A stretch of 64,000 nucleotides of DNA from AP-15 sp963747735 (GTDB taxonomy: Bacteria > Pseudomonadota > Alphaproteobacteria > ATCC43930 > CGMCC-115725): positions 1 through 64,000 of the forward strand of contig CAVVGE010000006.1 of NCBI GenBank assembly GCA_963747735.1, read 5' to 3'. Shown one piece after another: positions 18,386-29,250 of this stretch. Made by a program: the position numbers and the translations under genes. The notes under the pieces were generated by a model. The model ran no database searches and was not told where the DNA came from. It saw nothing but the letters and a program-made list of their open reading frames with translations. The stretch's first letter is position 1; the number at the start of each line of letters is the position of its first letter.

Positions 18386-19534
18386 TCATTCATTCGACGG
18401 GGCGAGGAGGCGGCGGGCGATGATGACGCGCATGATCTCGTTGGTGCCTTCGAGGATCTGGTGGACGCGCAGATCGCGCAGATAGCGCTCGACCGGAAAA
18501 TCCTGGAGATAGCCGTAGCCGCCGAACAATTGCAGCGCCTCGTTGCAGATATGAAACCCGGCATCGGTGGCGAGCCGCTTGGCCATCGCGCAATGGCTGA
18601 CCGCCTGCGGGTGGGTGCCGTCGAGGCTCGCCGCGCCCCGCCACACCATCAGGCGCGCGGCGTCGAGCTCGGTCGCCATGTCGGCGAGCTTGAACTGCAA
18701 CGCCTGAAAATCGGCGAGCGGGCGGCCGAACTGGCGGCGCTCCAAGACATGGGCGCGCGCCGCTTCGAGACAGGTCCGCGCACCTCCCAACGAGCAGGCG
18801 GCGATATTGAGACGGCCGCCGTCGAGCCCCATCATCGCGATCTTGAACCCGTCGCCCTCGGCGCCGAGCCGGTTCGCCACCGGCACCCGGCAATCCTCGA
18901 AGATCACCATCGCGGTCGGCTGCGAGTTCCAGCCGAGCTTTCTTTCTTTTTTGCCAAAGGAGAGGCCGGGCGTGCCGTTCTCGACGACGAGGCAGGAAAT
19001 GCCGTGCGGCCCAGCTTCGCCGGTGCGCACCATCGCGACATAGAGGTCGCTGGCGCCGGCGCCGGAGATGAACGCCTTGGTCCCGTTCAGCACATAATCG
19101 TCGCCGTCGCGCCGGGCGCGGGTGGCGAGCGCGGCCGCGTCCGAGCCGCTCCCCGGCTCGGTCAGGCAATAGCTGGCGAGATGGTCCATGCGCATCAGCG
19201 CCGGCAGAAAGCGGGCGCGCTGCCCGGCCGCGCCAAAACGGTCGATCATCCACGACGCCATGTTGTGGATCGACAAAAAGGCGGCGGTCGAGGGGCAGGC
19301 GGCGGCCAATTCCTCGAACACGATCGCGGCATCGACGCGCCCCAGCCCGCTGCCGCCAAATTCCTCGCCGACGTAAATCCCGGCAAAACCGAGCGCAGCC
19401 GCGCGCCGCAACGCCTCGACCGGAAACTCGCGGCGCTCGTCCCAGCCCGGCGCCTGCGGCAGCCATTCCTCGCGGGCGAAGTCGCGCGCCGTGTCACGAA
19501 ACGCCTTCTGCTCGTCGCTGAGCTCGAAATCCAT
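18386..19534 (-). CDS. Acyl-CoA dehydrogenase, isobutyryl-CoA dehydrogenase type
   Basis: 382-residue FAD acyl-CoA dehydrogenase. The family markers ASYCLTEPGSGSD, FGKKERKLGWNSQPTAMVIF, RRQFGRPLADFQALQFKLADMA and the catalytic-Glu motif ILEGTNEIMRVIIAR fit the short branched-chain group (isobutyryl-CoA dehydrogenase, ACAD8/MmgC-like; valine breakdown). ATG 19534 (MDFELSDEQKAFRDTARDFA) marks the start of homology, although the frame stays open far upstream through the next gene. Other valine-pathway genes are not adjacent, so the substrate remains an inference. Confidence 0.88.
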   Translation of the reverse strand: MDFELSDEQKAFRDTARDFAREEWLPQAPGWDERREFPVEALRRAAALGFAGIYVGEEFGGSGLGRVDAAIVFEELAAACPSTAAFLSIHNMASWMIDRFGAAGQRARFLPALMRMDHLASYCLTEPGSGSDAAALATRARRDGDDYVLNGTKAFISGAGASDLYVAMVRTGEAGPHGISCLVVENGTPGLSFGKKERKLGWNSQPTAMVIFEDCRVPVANRLGAEGDGFKIAMMGLDGGRLNIAACSLGGARTCLEAARAHVLERRQFGRPLADFQALQFKLADMATELDAARLMVWRGAASLDGTHPQAVSHCAMAKRLATDAGFHICNEALQLFGGYGYLQDFPVERYLRDLRVHQILEGTNEIMRVIIARRLLAPSNE

Positions 19535-19563
19535 GGGAGATATATTGCGCGCGGATCGCCCTG

Positions 19564-20514
19564 TTACAGCCGCTTCATGCGCTCGGTCGCCAATACCAGC
19601 TGCTCGCGGATGCCGGGCTCCATCGCTGAGTGGCCGGCGTCGGGAACGATGACGTATTCGGCCTCGGGCCACGCACGGGCGAGCGTGTCGGCGCTGCCGA
19701 TCGGGCACACCATGTCGTAGCGGCCCTGGACGATGACCCCCGGCAGATGCCGCATCTGGCCGATGCGGGCGATCAAATCGGCCTCGCCCTCGAACAAATA
19801 ATGGCTGAAGAAATGGGCTTCGATGCGGGCGAGCCCGAGCGCCAGCCGATCGTCGCCAAAGGCGGCGGCTGTTTCGGGGTTGGGCAGCAAGGTCGAGCAG
19901 GCGCCCTCGTAAGTGCTCCAGGCGCGGGCCGCCGGCAGGTGGATGCGCGGGTCGGGGTCGAGCAGGCGCCGGTAATAGGCGGCCAGAATGTCGCCGCGCT
20001 CGGCCTCCGGCAGAAAGCCGGCGAAATTCCGCCACGTCTCGGGGAAGACGCGGCGCACGCCATAAAGGAACCAGTCGATCTCGGCTTGCCGGCACAGAAA
20101 AATGCCGCGCAAAACGAGCCCGGCGCAGCGGCCGGGATGCGCCTGGGCATAGGCGAGCGCCAGGGTCGAGCCCCAGGAGCCGCCAAAGACCAGCCATTTT
20201 TCGATGCGCAATTCGAGCCGCAGCCGCTCGATATCGGCGACCAGATGGGCCGGCGAATTGTCGCGGATTTCGCCGAGCGGGTTGGAGCGGCCGGCGCCGC
20301 GCTGATCGAAGACCACGATGCGCCAATGGTCGGGATCGAAAAATCGGCGATGCACCGCGGTGGCGCCGGCCCCCGGCCCGCCATGCAGAAACAGCACCGG
20401 CGAGCCGCGCGGGTTGCCCGACTGCTCCCAATACATCGTATGGCGCGCGTCGAGGCGCAGGTTTCCGGTGCGATGGGGCTCGAGTGGCGGAAAGAGGTCG
20501 CGGCGGCTGTTCAT
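19564..20514 (-). CDS. pip: Proline iminopeptidase
   Basis: 316-residue alpha/beta-hydrolase of peptidase family S33 that removes N-terminal proline from peptides. Motifs are the oxyanion segment LFLHGGPGAGAT, the nucleophile elbow FGGSWGSTLALAYA, the conserved FDQRGAGRSNP, and a C-terminal catalytic Asp/His pair in QGRYDMVCP and VPDAGHSA. Length is standard. ATG 20514. It lies 29 bp upstream of the acyl-CoA dehydrogenase start and may share its transcript. Confidence 0.93.
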   Translation of the reverse strand: MNSRRDLFPPLEPHRTGNLRLDARHTMYWEQSGNPRGSPVLFLHGGPGAGATAVHRRFFDPDHWRIVVFDQRGAGRSNPLGEIRDNSPAHLVADIERLRLELRIEKWLVFGGSWGSTLALAYAQAHPGRCAGLVLRGIFLCRQAEIDWFLYGVRRVFPETWRNFAGFLPEAERGDILAAYYRRLLDPDPRIHLPAARAWSTYEGACSTLLPNPETAAAFGDDRLALGLARIEAHFFSHYLFEGEADLIARIGQMRHLPGVIVQGRYDMVCPIGSADTLARAWPEAEYVIVPDAGHSAMEPGIREQLVLATERMKRL

Positions 20515-20668
20515 CGCCGCGGAGTGTAAAAGGCCGAGCGCCGATCACATAGAGATACGACAACACCCGGCCGGGCCGATGGCGAAGCGCGGCCACCGAT
20601 ATTACCGGGTCGTGCCTGGGCAGCCGGGGCCACGGATTTCAGCCGTAGGACGAGGGCGGCGCGCCGGA

Positions 20669-21298
20669 TCAGCCCAACACCAGCTCGGTCAAGGGCCGCA
20701 GGTTGTCGTGGTGCGCAATCGCAGAAGGTGCCGCCGCGGGGGCCGTCATGCCGATCCGGTTATGCCAGAAAACCGGCATGCCGATGCCATTCGCGCCGAC
20801 CAAATCATAGGCCGAGCCGGCAACGAACAGGGCTTTCCCGGCGGCGACACCGAGCTCGTCGAGGGCGAGGCGATAGGGGCGGGGGTGCGGCTTGTAAAAG
20901 CCGGCGCGATCGGCAGTGACGACGGCGTCGAACGCGATCCCGGTGCGTTCGGCCGCGATATGCCCGAGCGCTTCCGAGCAGTTGGTGACGACAGCGAGCC
21001 GGCAGTGCCGGCGCAGCACGCCCAGCACCTCACCAGCCTCGGGCCACGGTTCGAGCTCGCCATAGCGAGCGGCGAGCCGATCGGCGCATGCCGCCGGCAA
21101 CCCGGTTTCGAGCGCGGCCTCGCGCACCAGCGTCTCATAGGGCCGATACGCGTTCTCGGCGTAGGTCTTGGCGAGATAGGCGAGGCGCCAGCGCCGGCCT
21201 TGTTCGGTATCGCCGGCGACCCGTTCCCACAGGCTCCACGAATCGAGAAGCCCGGTCAAAAGATCGAACAAGACCGCGCGATAACGCGGCGCGCTCAC
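20669..21298 (-). CDS. HAD-superfamily hydrolase (haloacid dehalogenase type II-like), coupled to the suf operon
   Basis: 209 residues with a HAD fold. The nucleophile motif I is RAVLFDLLTGLLDS, motif II is VVTNCSEAL, and motifs III/IV are YKPHPRPYRLAL and VAGSAYDLVGANGIGM. Type II haloacid dehalogenases are the nearest recognisable family, but motif I lacks the usual aromatic after FD, so the substrate is unknown. The GTG start at 21298 overlaps the sufT stop (GTGA, 21295-21298), making it the last coupled gene of the Fe-S assembly operon. A housekeeping phosphatase role is equally possible. Confidence 0.8.
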   Translation of the reverse strand: MSAPRYRAVLFDLLTGLLDSWSLWERVAGDTEQGRRWRLAYLAKTYAENAYRPYETLVREAALETGLPAACADRLAARYGELEPWPEAGEVLGVLRRHCRLAVVTNCSEALGHIAAERTGIAFDAVVTADRAGFYKPHPRPYRLALDELGVAAGKALFVAGSAYDLVGANGIGMPVFWHNRIGMTAPAAAPSAIAHHDNLRPLTELVLG

Positions 21299-21681
21299 AG
21301 CATGCCGAGCTCGAGGCGCGCCTCTTCGGTCATCTTCTCCGGCCCCCAGGGCGGGGTCCAGACCAGCTTCACCCGCACATCTTCGACACCGCCGACGCCG
21401 CGGATCGCGGTTTCGACCTCGCCCGGCATGCTGGCGGCGACCGGGCAGGCGGGCGTGGTCAGGGTCATCTCGACATAGACGATGCCACCCTTTTTGACGA
21501 TCAGCTCGTAGATCAGGCCGAGCTCGACCAGGTCCATCGGGATTTCCGGGTCGCGCACGGTCTTTAAGGCTTCGAGCACCGGGCCCATCAGCGCCGGATC
21601 GTCCTCGCCGCCCTCGGGGCGCTCGACCGCGCTGTCTTCCGCCGGGGCGTGCTGCTCGAAATCGAACGGGTCGCGGTCCAT
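21295..21681 (-). CDS. sufT: SufT/MIP18-family Fe-S assembly factor (DUF59)
   Basis: 128 residues. An acidic, probably disordered N-terminus (about 30 residues) precedes the MIP18 fold: ALKTVRDPEIPMDLVELGLIY, EMTLTTPACPVAASMPGEVE with the conserved Cys, and a C-terminal VKLVWTPPWGPEKMTEEAR. SufT-like proteins help mature Fe-S proteins and are a standard tail gene of alphaproteobacterial suf operons. It is separated from sufU by 3 bp and overlaps the HAD gene. Confidence 0.92.
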   Translation of the reverse strand: MDRDPFDFEQHAPAEDSAVERPEGGEDDPALMGPVLEALKTVRDPEIPMDLVELGLIYELIVKKGGIVYVEMTLTTPACPVAASMPGEVETAIRGVGGVEDVRVKLVWTPPWGPEKMTEEARLELGML

Positions 21682-21684
21682 CTG

Positions 21685-22149
21685 CTACTCCGTTTTCACC
21701 GGCGCGCCGTCGCCGTCCTTTAGCGCCGCTTCCAAGGCGTGCCACGACAGGGTCGCGCATTTGACCCGCGCCGGGTATGCCTTGACCCCGGTCAGGGGCT
21801 CGAGCCGCTCCATGTCCTCGGCCAAGGGCTCCGGCAGCGGCTGCTCCGAGGCGCCGGTCACCCGTGCGTGGAATTGGCCGAACAACGCGCGCGCCTCGTC
21901 GATGGTCTTGCCTTTGAGCACCTCGGTCATCAGCGAGGCCGCGGCGGTCGAGATCGCACAGCCGCGGCCCTGAAACGCGACATCGGCGATCCGGTCGCCG
22001 TCGAGGCTGAGGTAGACCGTGACCCGGTCGCCGCAGAGCGGGTTGTAGCCCTGCGCGGTGTGGGTCGGGTGCTCGATCGCGCGAAAATTGCGCGGGTGGC
22101 GGCCGTGATCGAGGATGATGTCCTGATAAAGCTCGCGCAAATCTATCAC
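21685..22149 (-). CDS. sufU: SufU-type Fe-S scaffold / sulfur acceptor
   Basis: 154-residue IscU-like protein that takes persulfide sulfur from SufS. The three cysteines are present in typical contexts: YNPLCGDRVTVYL, FQGRGCAISTAAASLM and RVKCATLSWHAL. A SufU-type insertion lies between the last two. GTG 22149 is chosen: it overlaps the sufS stop (GTGA) and the homology begins with IDLRELYQDIILDHGRHPRN. In the Bacillus type, SufU is a zinc protein working as SufS partner; a SufE protein is absent here, which fits that role. Confidence 0.92.
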   Translation of the reverse strand: MIDLRELYQDIILDHGRHPRNFRAIEHPTHTAQGYNPLCGDRVTVYLSLDGDRIADVAFQGRGCAISTAAASLMTEVLKGKTIDEARALFGQFHARVTGASEQPLPEPLAEDMERLEPLTGVKAYPARVKCATLSWHALEAALKDGDGAPVKTE

Positions 22150-23363
22150 CGGAACATCTCCCGCACCGCCTCGATCGCCGACGCCAGCCGGTCGATGTCG
22201 CGCTCGTCGTTGTAGACGCCGAGCGAAGCGCGCACGGTCCCGGCGAGGCCCAGCTTGTCCATCAGCGGCTGCGCGCAATGGTGGCCGACGCGCACCGCGA
22301 CCCCGTGCTGGTCGAGCACGGTGCCGACATCGTGCGGGTGCACGTTATCGACATTGAACGAGATCACCGCGAGCTGCTGCTGGCCGCCGCCCAAGAGCCG
22401 CACGCCCGCGATGCGCGACAGACGGTCGACGGCATAGCCGGTCAGCGCCGCCTCGTGCGCCTGGATGTCCTCGCGGCCGAGCGCCTCGATAAAATCGAGC
22501 GCATGGCCGAGCCCGATCGCGCCCGAGATGTCGGGGGTGCCCGCCTCGAAGCGGTGCGGCGGGGGCTGAAAGGTGGTGCCCGAATATTCGACCTGCTCGA
22601 TCATGCCGCCGCCGGTCTGCCAGGGCGGCATCGCTTCGAGCAATTCGGCGCGCCCGTACAAGACGCCAATCCCGGTCGGGCCATAAGTCTTGTGGCCGGT
22701 GAAGGCATAGAAATCGCAGCCCAGCGCCTGCACATCGACCGGCAGCCGGGGGGCGGCCTGGCTGCCGTCGATCAGCGTCTTGGCACCGCGCGCATGCGCC
22801 AATTCGACGATACGGCCGACCGGCAGCAAGGTGCCGGTGACGTTCGAGAGGTGGGTCGACGGCGACGAGCCGGGTGCGCGGCGACAACAGCGCTTCGAAC
22901 CGGCAGCAAGATCGAGCGCGCCGGTCACGTCGCTCGGCGCCACGACGAGCCGCGCGCCGGTCCGCTCGCACACCATCTGCCACGGCACCAAATTCGAATG
23001 ATGCTCGAGGTCGGTGATCAGCACCTCGTCGCCTTTGTGCAAAAAGGCGCCGCCCCAGCTGTAGGCGACGAGGTTGATCGCCTCGGTGGTGTTGCGGACA
23101 TAGACGATCTCGCGCTCGTCGGCGGCGTTCAGGAAAGCGCGCGTCTTTTCCCGCGCCTCCTCGAACAAATCGGTCGAGCGCTCGCTCAGATGGTAGACGC
23201 CGCGATGCACATTGGCGTAGCCGGTACGGTAATAGTCGGCGATGCCGTCGATGACCGCGCGCGGTTTTTGCGCGCTCGCCGCCGAATCCAAAAAGACCAG
23301 GTCGGGATTGTTGGCAAAGATCGGGAATTCGCGCCTGAGCTCGCGCGGGTCGAGCATTTTCAT
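22146..23363 (-). CDS. sufS: Cysteine desulfurase SufS, with two compensating indels
   Basis: 405-residue PLP enzyme supplying sulfur from cysteine for Fe-S clusters. It retains FLDSAASAQKP, ANVHRGVYHLSER, the PLP-lysine segment FTGHKTYGPTGIG and the catalytic cysteine RVGHHCAQPL. Between residues about 153 and 169 the sequence reads GSKRCCRRAPGSSPS. The next frame over that stretch gives RFEALLSPRTRLVAV, exactly what the family has before THLSNVTGT. One base missing near 22903 and one extra near 22857 would produce this. The enzyme is therefore either mis-assembled here or carries a scrambled core strand. ATG 23363 overlaps the sufD stop (ATGA). Confidence 0.93.
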   Translation of the reverse strand: MKMLDPRELRREFPIFANNPDLVFLDSAASAQKPRAVIDGIADYYRTGYANVHRGVYHLSERSTDLFEEAREKTRAFLNAADEREIVYVRNTTEAINLVAYSWGGAFLHKGDEVLITDLEHHSNLVPWQMVCERTGARLVVAPSDVTGALDLAAGSKRCCRRAPGSSPSTHLSNVTGTLLPVGRIVELAHARGAKTLIDGSQAAPRLPVDVQALGCDFYAFTGHKTYGPTGIGVLYGRAELLEAMPPWQTGGGMIEQVEYSGTTFQPPPHRFEAGTPDISGAIGLGHALDFIEALGREDIQAHEAALTGYAVDRLSRIAGVRLLGGGQQQLAVISFNVDNVHPHDVGTVLDQHGVAVRVGHHCAQPLMDKLGLAGTVRASLGVYNDERDIDRLASAIEAVREMFR

Positions 23364-24655
23364 CCCTCCAATGCCGCAAGGCGGCGGGCGAGCCGCGCCG
23401 AGAGGTGCTTGCGCACCGCCGCGGGCTCGACCATATCGACCGCTTCGCGAATAAACGCCTCGATCAGCATATGCCGCGCTTCGCCGCGCGGAATGCCGCG
23501 AGCCAAGAGATAGAACAACGCCGCCTCGTCGAGATCGCCGACCGCGGCACCGTGGCTGCATTTGACATCGTCGGCGAAGATTTCGAGCTCGGGCTTGGTG
23601 TCGATCGCGGCGCGGCTGCCGAGCAGCAGATTGCGGCTGAGCATATGCGCGTCGGTTTTTTGCGCACCGGGGCAGACCGTGATCCGGCCTTGGAAGGCGC
23701 CATGCGCGCGGCCGGCGGCGACCCCCTTGAAGATTTCGCGGGTCTCGCCACGCGGGGCGTCGTGCGCGACTGTCGTGACGATATTGCCCTCCTGCCGCCC
23801 TCCCAAAAGAAAGGCCCCGTAGAGCCCGCAATGCGCCCCTTCGCCTGCGTTGTGAACACTCACCTCATGCCGCAGGGTGCGGCCGCCGAGCAGCAGCGTG
23901 AAATTGTCGAGCCGTGCCGCCGGGCCGAGCTGCACGCCGACATCGCCGAAATGCACCGCGTCGGCCGCCTCTTCGACCAGCACCGCACGATCGAGCGCGG
24001 CACCGGCGCCGAGCCGCAACGCGACCACATCGTTGCGCCAATAGCGGCCCTCGCCGAGGAAGCTTTCGAGGAGCTGCGCCCGGCTCCCGGCGCCGAGCGC
24101 CACGAGGCTGCGGGTATGAAGGGCGCCGCCGCCGGAGGCGACGTGCAAAATTTCGATCGGCTGCTCGAGGATGGTCCCGGGCGCGACTTCGAGCAAAAAG
24201 CCGTCGGTGAAAAAGGCGCCGTTGAGCGCAGCAAAGGACCGGTCGGGGCCTATGGCGGGCGTTTCGAGCTCCTCGCGGACCCGTTCCGGCCGCGCCGCGA
24301 CGGGACCGAGCGAAATGCCCTCCGGCAGATGGGCGAGCACCGACAATTCGGGGGCAAACCGGCCATCGACCAGCACCAGGCGCGCCGCGGGGTGCGCCAG
24401 GCCGAGCTCATCGAGGAGCCCCGCCGGCACCGGGCCCGGCGCTGCCACCGGCAATAGCGGCGCCTCTTCGAGCGGGCGCAGATCGAGATAGCGCCAGGCC
24501 TCGCCGCGCCGGCTCGGAAAGCCTTGCTCGGCAAAGCGCGCGAGATTGCGCCGGCGCAGCCCGGCGAGCCAATCCGGCTCGGCCCGATCGGCGCGCGCCG
24601 CATCGATGTAGGGCCGCGCCTCGGGCTTGACCGGGAAATCGACGAGGGTCGTCAA
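23360..24655 (-). CDS. sufD: SufD subunit of the SufBCD scaffold
   Basis: 431 residues of the SufBD beta-helix family, partner of SufB and SufC in building Fe-S clusters. Family segments include RRGEAWRYLDLRPLEEAPLL, ALNGAFFTDGFLLEVAPG, VEEAADAVHFGDVGVQLGPA, and the C-terminal core DIKCSHGA-type DDVKCSHGAAVGDLDEAALF followed by YLLARGIPRGEARHMLIEAF. The likely start is TTG 24655; no ATG or GTG fits, and sequence upstream of it belongs to the MITE-like repeat at 24667-24795. Confidence 0.92.
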   Translation of the reverse strand: MTTLVDFPVKPEARPYIDAARADRAEPDWLAGLRRRNLARFAEQGFPSRRGEAWRYLDLRPLEEAPLLPVAAPGPVPAGLLDELGLAHPAARLVLVDGRFAPELSVLAHLPEGISLGPVAARPERVREELETPAIGPDRSFAALNGAFFTDGFLLEVAPGTILEQPIEILHVASGGGALHTRSLVALGAGSRAQLLESFLGEGRYWRNDVVALRLGAGAALDRAVLVEEAADAVHFGDVGVQLGPAARLDNFTLLLGGRTLRHEVSVHNAGEGAHCGLYGAFLLGGRQEGNIVTTVAHDAPRGETREIFKGVAAGRAHGAFQGRITVCPGAQKTDAHMLSRNLLLGSRAAIDTKPELEIFADDVKCSHGAAVGDLDEAALFYLLARGIPRGEARHMLIEAFIREAVDMVEPAAVRKHLSARLARRLAALEG

Positions 24656-24666
24656 ATGACGATCCT

Positions 24667-24795
24667 CGTCGTCCCCGCGAAAGCGGGGACCCGGAACCTG
24701 AGGCTGGCTCCGCCAGCGCGCAACCGAATTGCCGCGCGCCCCCCTGTTCGTGCCAGGGGCAGGCTCTGGGTTCGCGCTTTTGCGGGAATGACGAA
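24667..24795. repeat. MITE-like element between sufC and sufD
   Basis: About 130 bp with inverted ends (TCGTCGTCCCCGCGAAAG on the left, complement of CTTTTGCGGGAATGACGA on the right). Its left end contains a perfect hairpin GTCCCCGC-GAAA-GCGGGGAC at 24671-24690. An internal CCAGGGGCAGGCTCTGG is shared with the element at 59.7 kb. It separates sufC from sufD on the same transcript and ends about 12 bp before the sufD start codon. Confidence 0.75.
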
Positions 24796-24839
24796 AAGAG
24801 GATTGCCCATCGCCGGCTTCATCGTGAAACCCACGCTGC

Positions 24840-25592
24840 TCACGCGGCGGCGCCAAAGGCGGCATAGCCGCGGCGCTCGAGCTCGATGGCGAGCGATTTG
24901 TCGCCCAATTCGACGATCTCTCCGCCGAGCAGGACATGCACCCGGTCGGGCTCGACGTAATCGAGGAGGCGCTGATAATGGGTGATCAGCACAATCGCGC
25001 GGTCGGGGGCGCGCTGGCGGTTGACGCCGCCCGCGACGGTGCGCAGCGCGTCGATGTCGAGGCCGCTGTCGGTTTCGTCGAGGATCGCCAGGCGCGGCTC
25101 CAGCATCGCCATCTGAAAGATTTCGTTGCGCTTTTTCTCGCCGCCGGAAAATCCGACATTGACCGCGCGCTGCAGGAGGTCGTCGCCGATGTCGAGCTCC
25201 TTGAGCTTAGCCCGCACCGCGCGCAGAAACTGGCCGGCGTCGAGCTCGGGCTCGCCGCGATGGCGGCGGCCGGCATTCAACGCCGTGCGCAGAAAATACA
25301 TGTTGTTCACACCCGGGATCTCGACCGGGTATTGGAACGCCAGAAACAGCCCCTCGCGCGCCCGCTCGTCGGCCGGCATCGCCAAGAGGTCGTGGCCGAG
25401 ATAGGTCACGGTTCCGGCGGAGACCTCATACCCCTCACGCCCGGCCAGCACCGCTGCAAGCGTCGATTTGCCCGACCCGTTCGGCCCCATGATCGCGTGC
25501 ACCTCGCCGGCCCCGACCGAGAGATCGATGCCTTTCAGGATCTCGCGCCCGTCGCCCTCGATCCGTGCGTGCAGGTCATGAATTTCGAGCAT
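24840..25592 (-). CDS. sufC: SufC ATPase of the Fe-S scaffold
   Basis: 250-residue ABC-type ATPase that drives the SufBD scaffold; soluble, not a transporter. Walker A GPNGSGKST, signature VGFSGGEKKRNEIFQMAML, Walker B LAILDETDSGLDIDALR and H-loop LITHYQRLL are all intact. The SufC-specific AFQYPVEIPGV is present. ATG 25592 (MLEIHDLHARIEG) matches the family start better than the GTG/ATG candidates further upstream. Repeats flank it on both sides (24667 and 25609). Confidence 0.96.
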   Translation of the reverse strand: MLEIHDLHARIEGDGREILKGIDLSVGAGEVHAIMGPNGSGKSTLAAVLAGREGYEVSAGTVTYLGHDLLAMPADERAREGLFLAFQYPVEIPGVNNMYFLRTALNAGRRHRGEPELDAGQFLRAVRAKLKELDIGDDLLQRAVNVGFSGGEKKRNEIFQMAMLEPRLAILDETDSGLDIDALRTVAGGVNRQRAPDRAIVLITHYQRLLDYVEPDRVHVLLGGEIVELGDKSLAIELERRGYAAFGAAA

Positions 25593-25608
25593 TCGCCATA
25601 CCCCGCTT

Positions 25609-25714
25609 GTCATCCCGGCAAAGGCCGGGACCCATGAACACCGGCCTCCATCTTTCTGCGCAGATCGGTGGTCTTGGGTTCCGGGTTCGCGCCTGCGGCA
25701 CGCCCCGGAATGAC
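25609..25714. repeat. MITE-like element between sufB and sufC
   Basis: 106 bp with terminal inverted repeats GTCATCCCGG (25609-25618) and CCGGAATGAC (25705-25714). Internal sequence ACCCATGAACACCGG and GGGTTCCGGG is shared with the larger element near 59.7-59.93 kb. It sits in the sufB-sufC intergenic space, with its left end 16 bp upstream of the sufC start. Confidence 0.78.
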
Positions 25715-25722
25715 CGACGTAA

Positions 25723-27177
<1,455 letters not shown>

Positions 27178-27196
27178 GCGGGACTTTCTCGGCTGA

Positions 27197-27649
27197 TCAG
27201 TTGGGGGCGGCGTGGACCGGTGCGGCCGGCCGGCGCGGCACGAAAGCAGCCGGCGTCACCATCGCGTCGAGCGACACCGCCGAGAGCGCCTGCTCGACGG
27301 CCCGGTTGATCGCCGCCCAATGCGGCCGGGTCGGGCAGTAGCTGGTGCGGGCGCACTCGGCGACATGGACCGAGCACTGGGTCAGCCCGATATCGCCGTC
27401 GATCGCCGCCACCACCGCGGCGACCGAGATCGCATTCGCCCCGCGCGCGAGCCGGTAGCCGCCGGCGACCCCGCGCGTCGCGGTGACGAGACCGGCGCGA
27501 GCCAGCGCCTTCAGGATTTTGGCGACGGTCGCGCGCGGCAGCCGGGTCTCCTCGGCGACCGCGGCGGCGGTCAGCTGCCGCGCCGGGTCTACGGCCATAT
27601 GAGTGGCGACGATGACGCCGTAATCGGCGAGCTTGCTCAGGATGATCAT
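27197..27649 (-). CDS. Rrf2-family Fe-S-responsive regulator of the suf operon
   Basis: 150-residue winged-helix protein of the Rrf2 (IscR/SufR) family. The N-terminal HTH is MIILSKLADYGVIVATHMA with LPRATVAKILKALARAGLV, and the wing is TRGVAGGYRLARGANAI. Three cysteines (TQCSVHVAECARTSYCPTRP) stand in the place where IscR binds a [2Fe-2S] cluster. It precedes sufB on the same strand, so it most likely senses cluster status and regulates this operon. ATG 27649 is the start of homology. Confidence 0.9.
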   Translation of the reverse strand: MIILSKLADYGVIVATHMAVDPARQLTAAAVAEETRLPRATVAKILKALARAGLVTATRGVAGGYRLARGANAISVAAVVAAIDGDIGLTQCSVHVAECARTSYCPTRPHWAAINRAVEQALSAVSLDAMVTPAAFVPRRPAAPVHAAPN

Positions 27650-27737
27650 CGCATTCGGCCTACACGACACCGGCCGAAAAGCGAATTCGGACCGGATTGG
27701 TACGCTATAGATGTCGTCCAAACGCCGGCGGTCAAGC

Positions 27738-29138
<1,401 letters not shown>

Positions 29139-29250
29139 GGCTCGTCCTTTCGCTGGAAATCTCGGCATCATTGAGCGAACCGGCTGATGTTCGCAGTCGT
29201 TCCCGCCTAAGTGCTTGCCCGACAGGGCATCGGCTCCCACTTGAACGCGA

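Noticed and set aside
18386..20596. 736-residue fusion reading from the pip region into the acyl-CoA dehydrogenase
   Set aside because: The N-terminal 350 residues are an out-of-frame reading of pip with no similarity; the dehydrogenase begins at ATG 19534.
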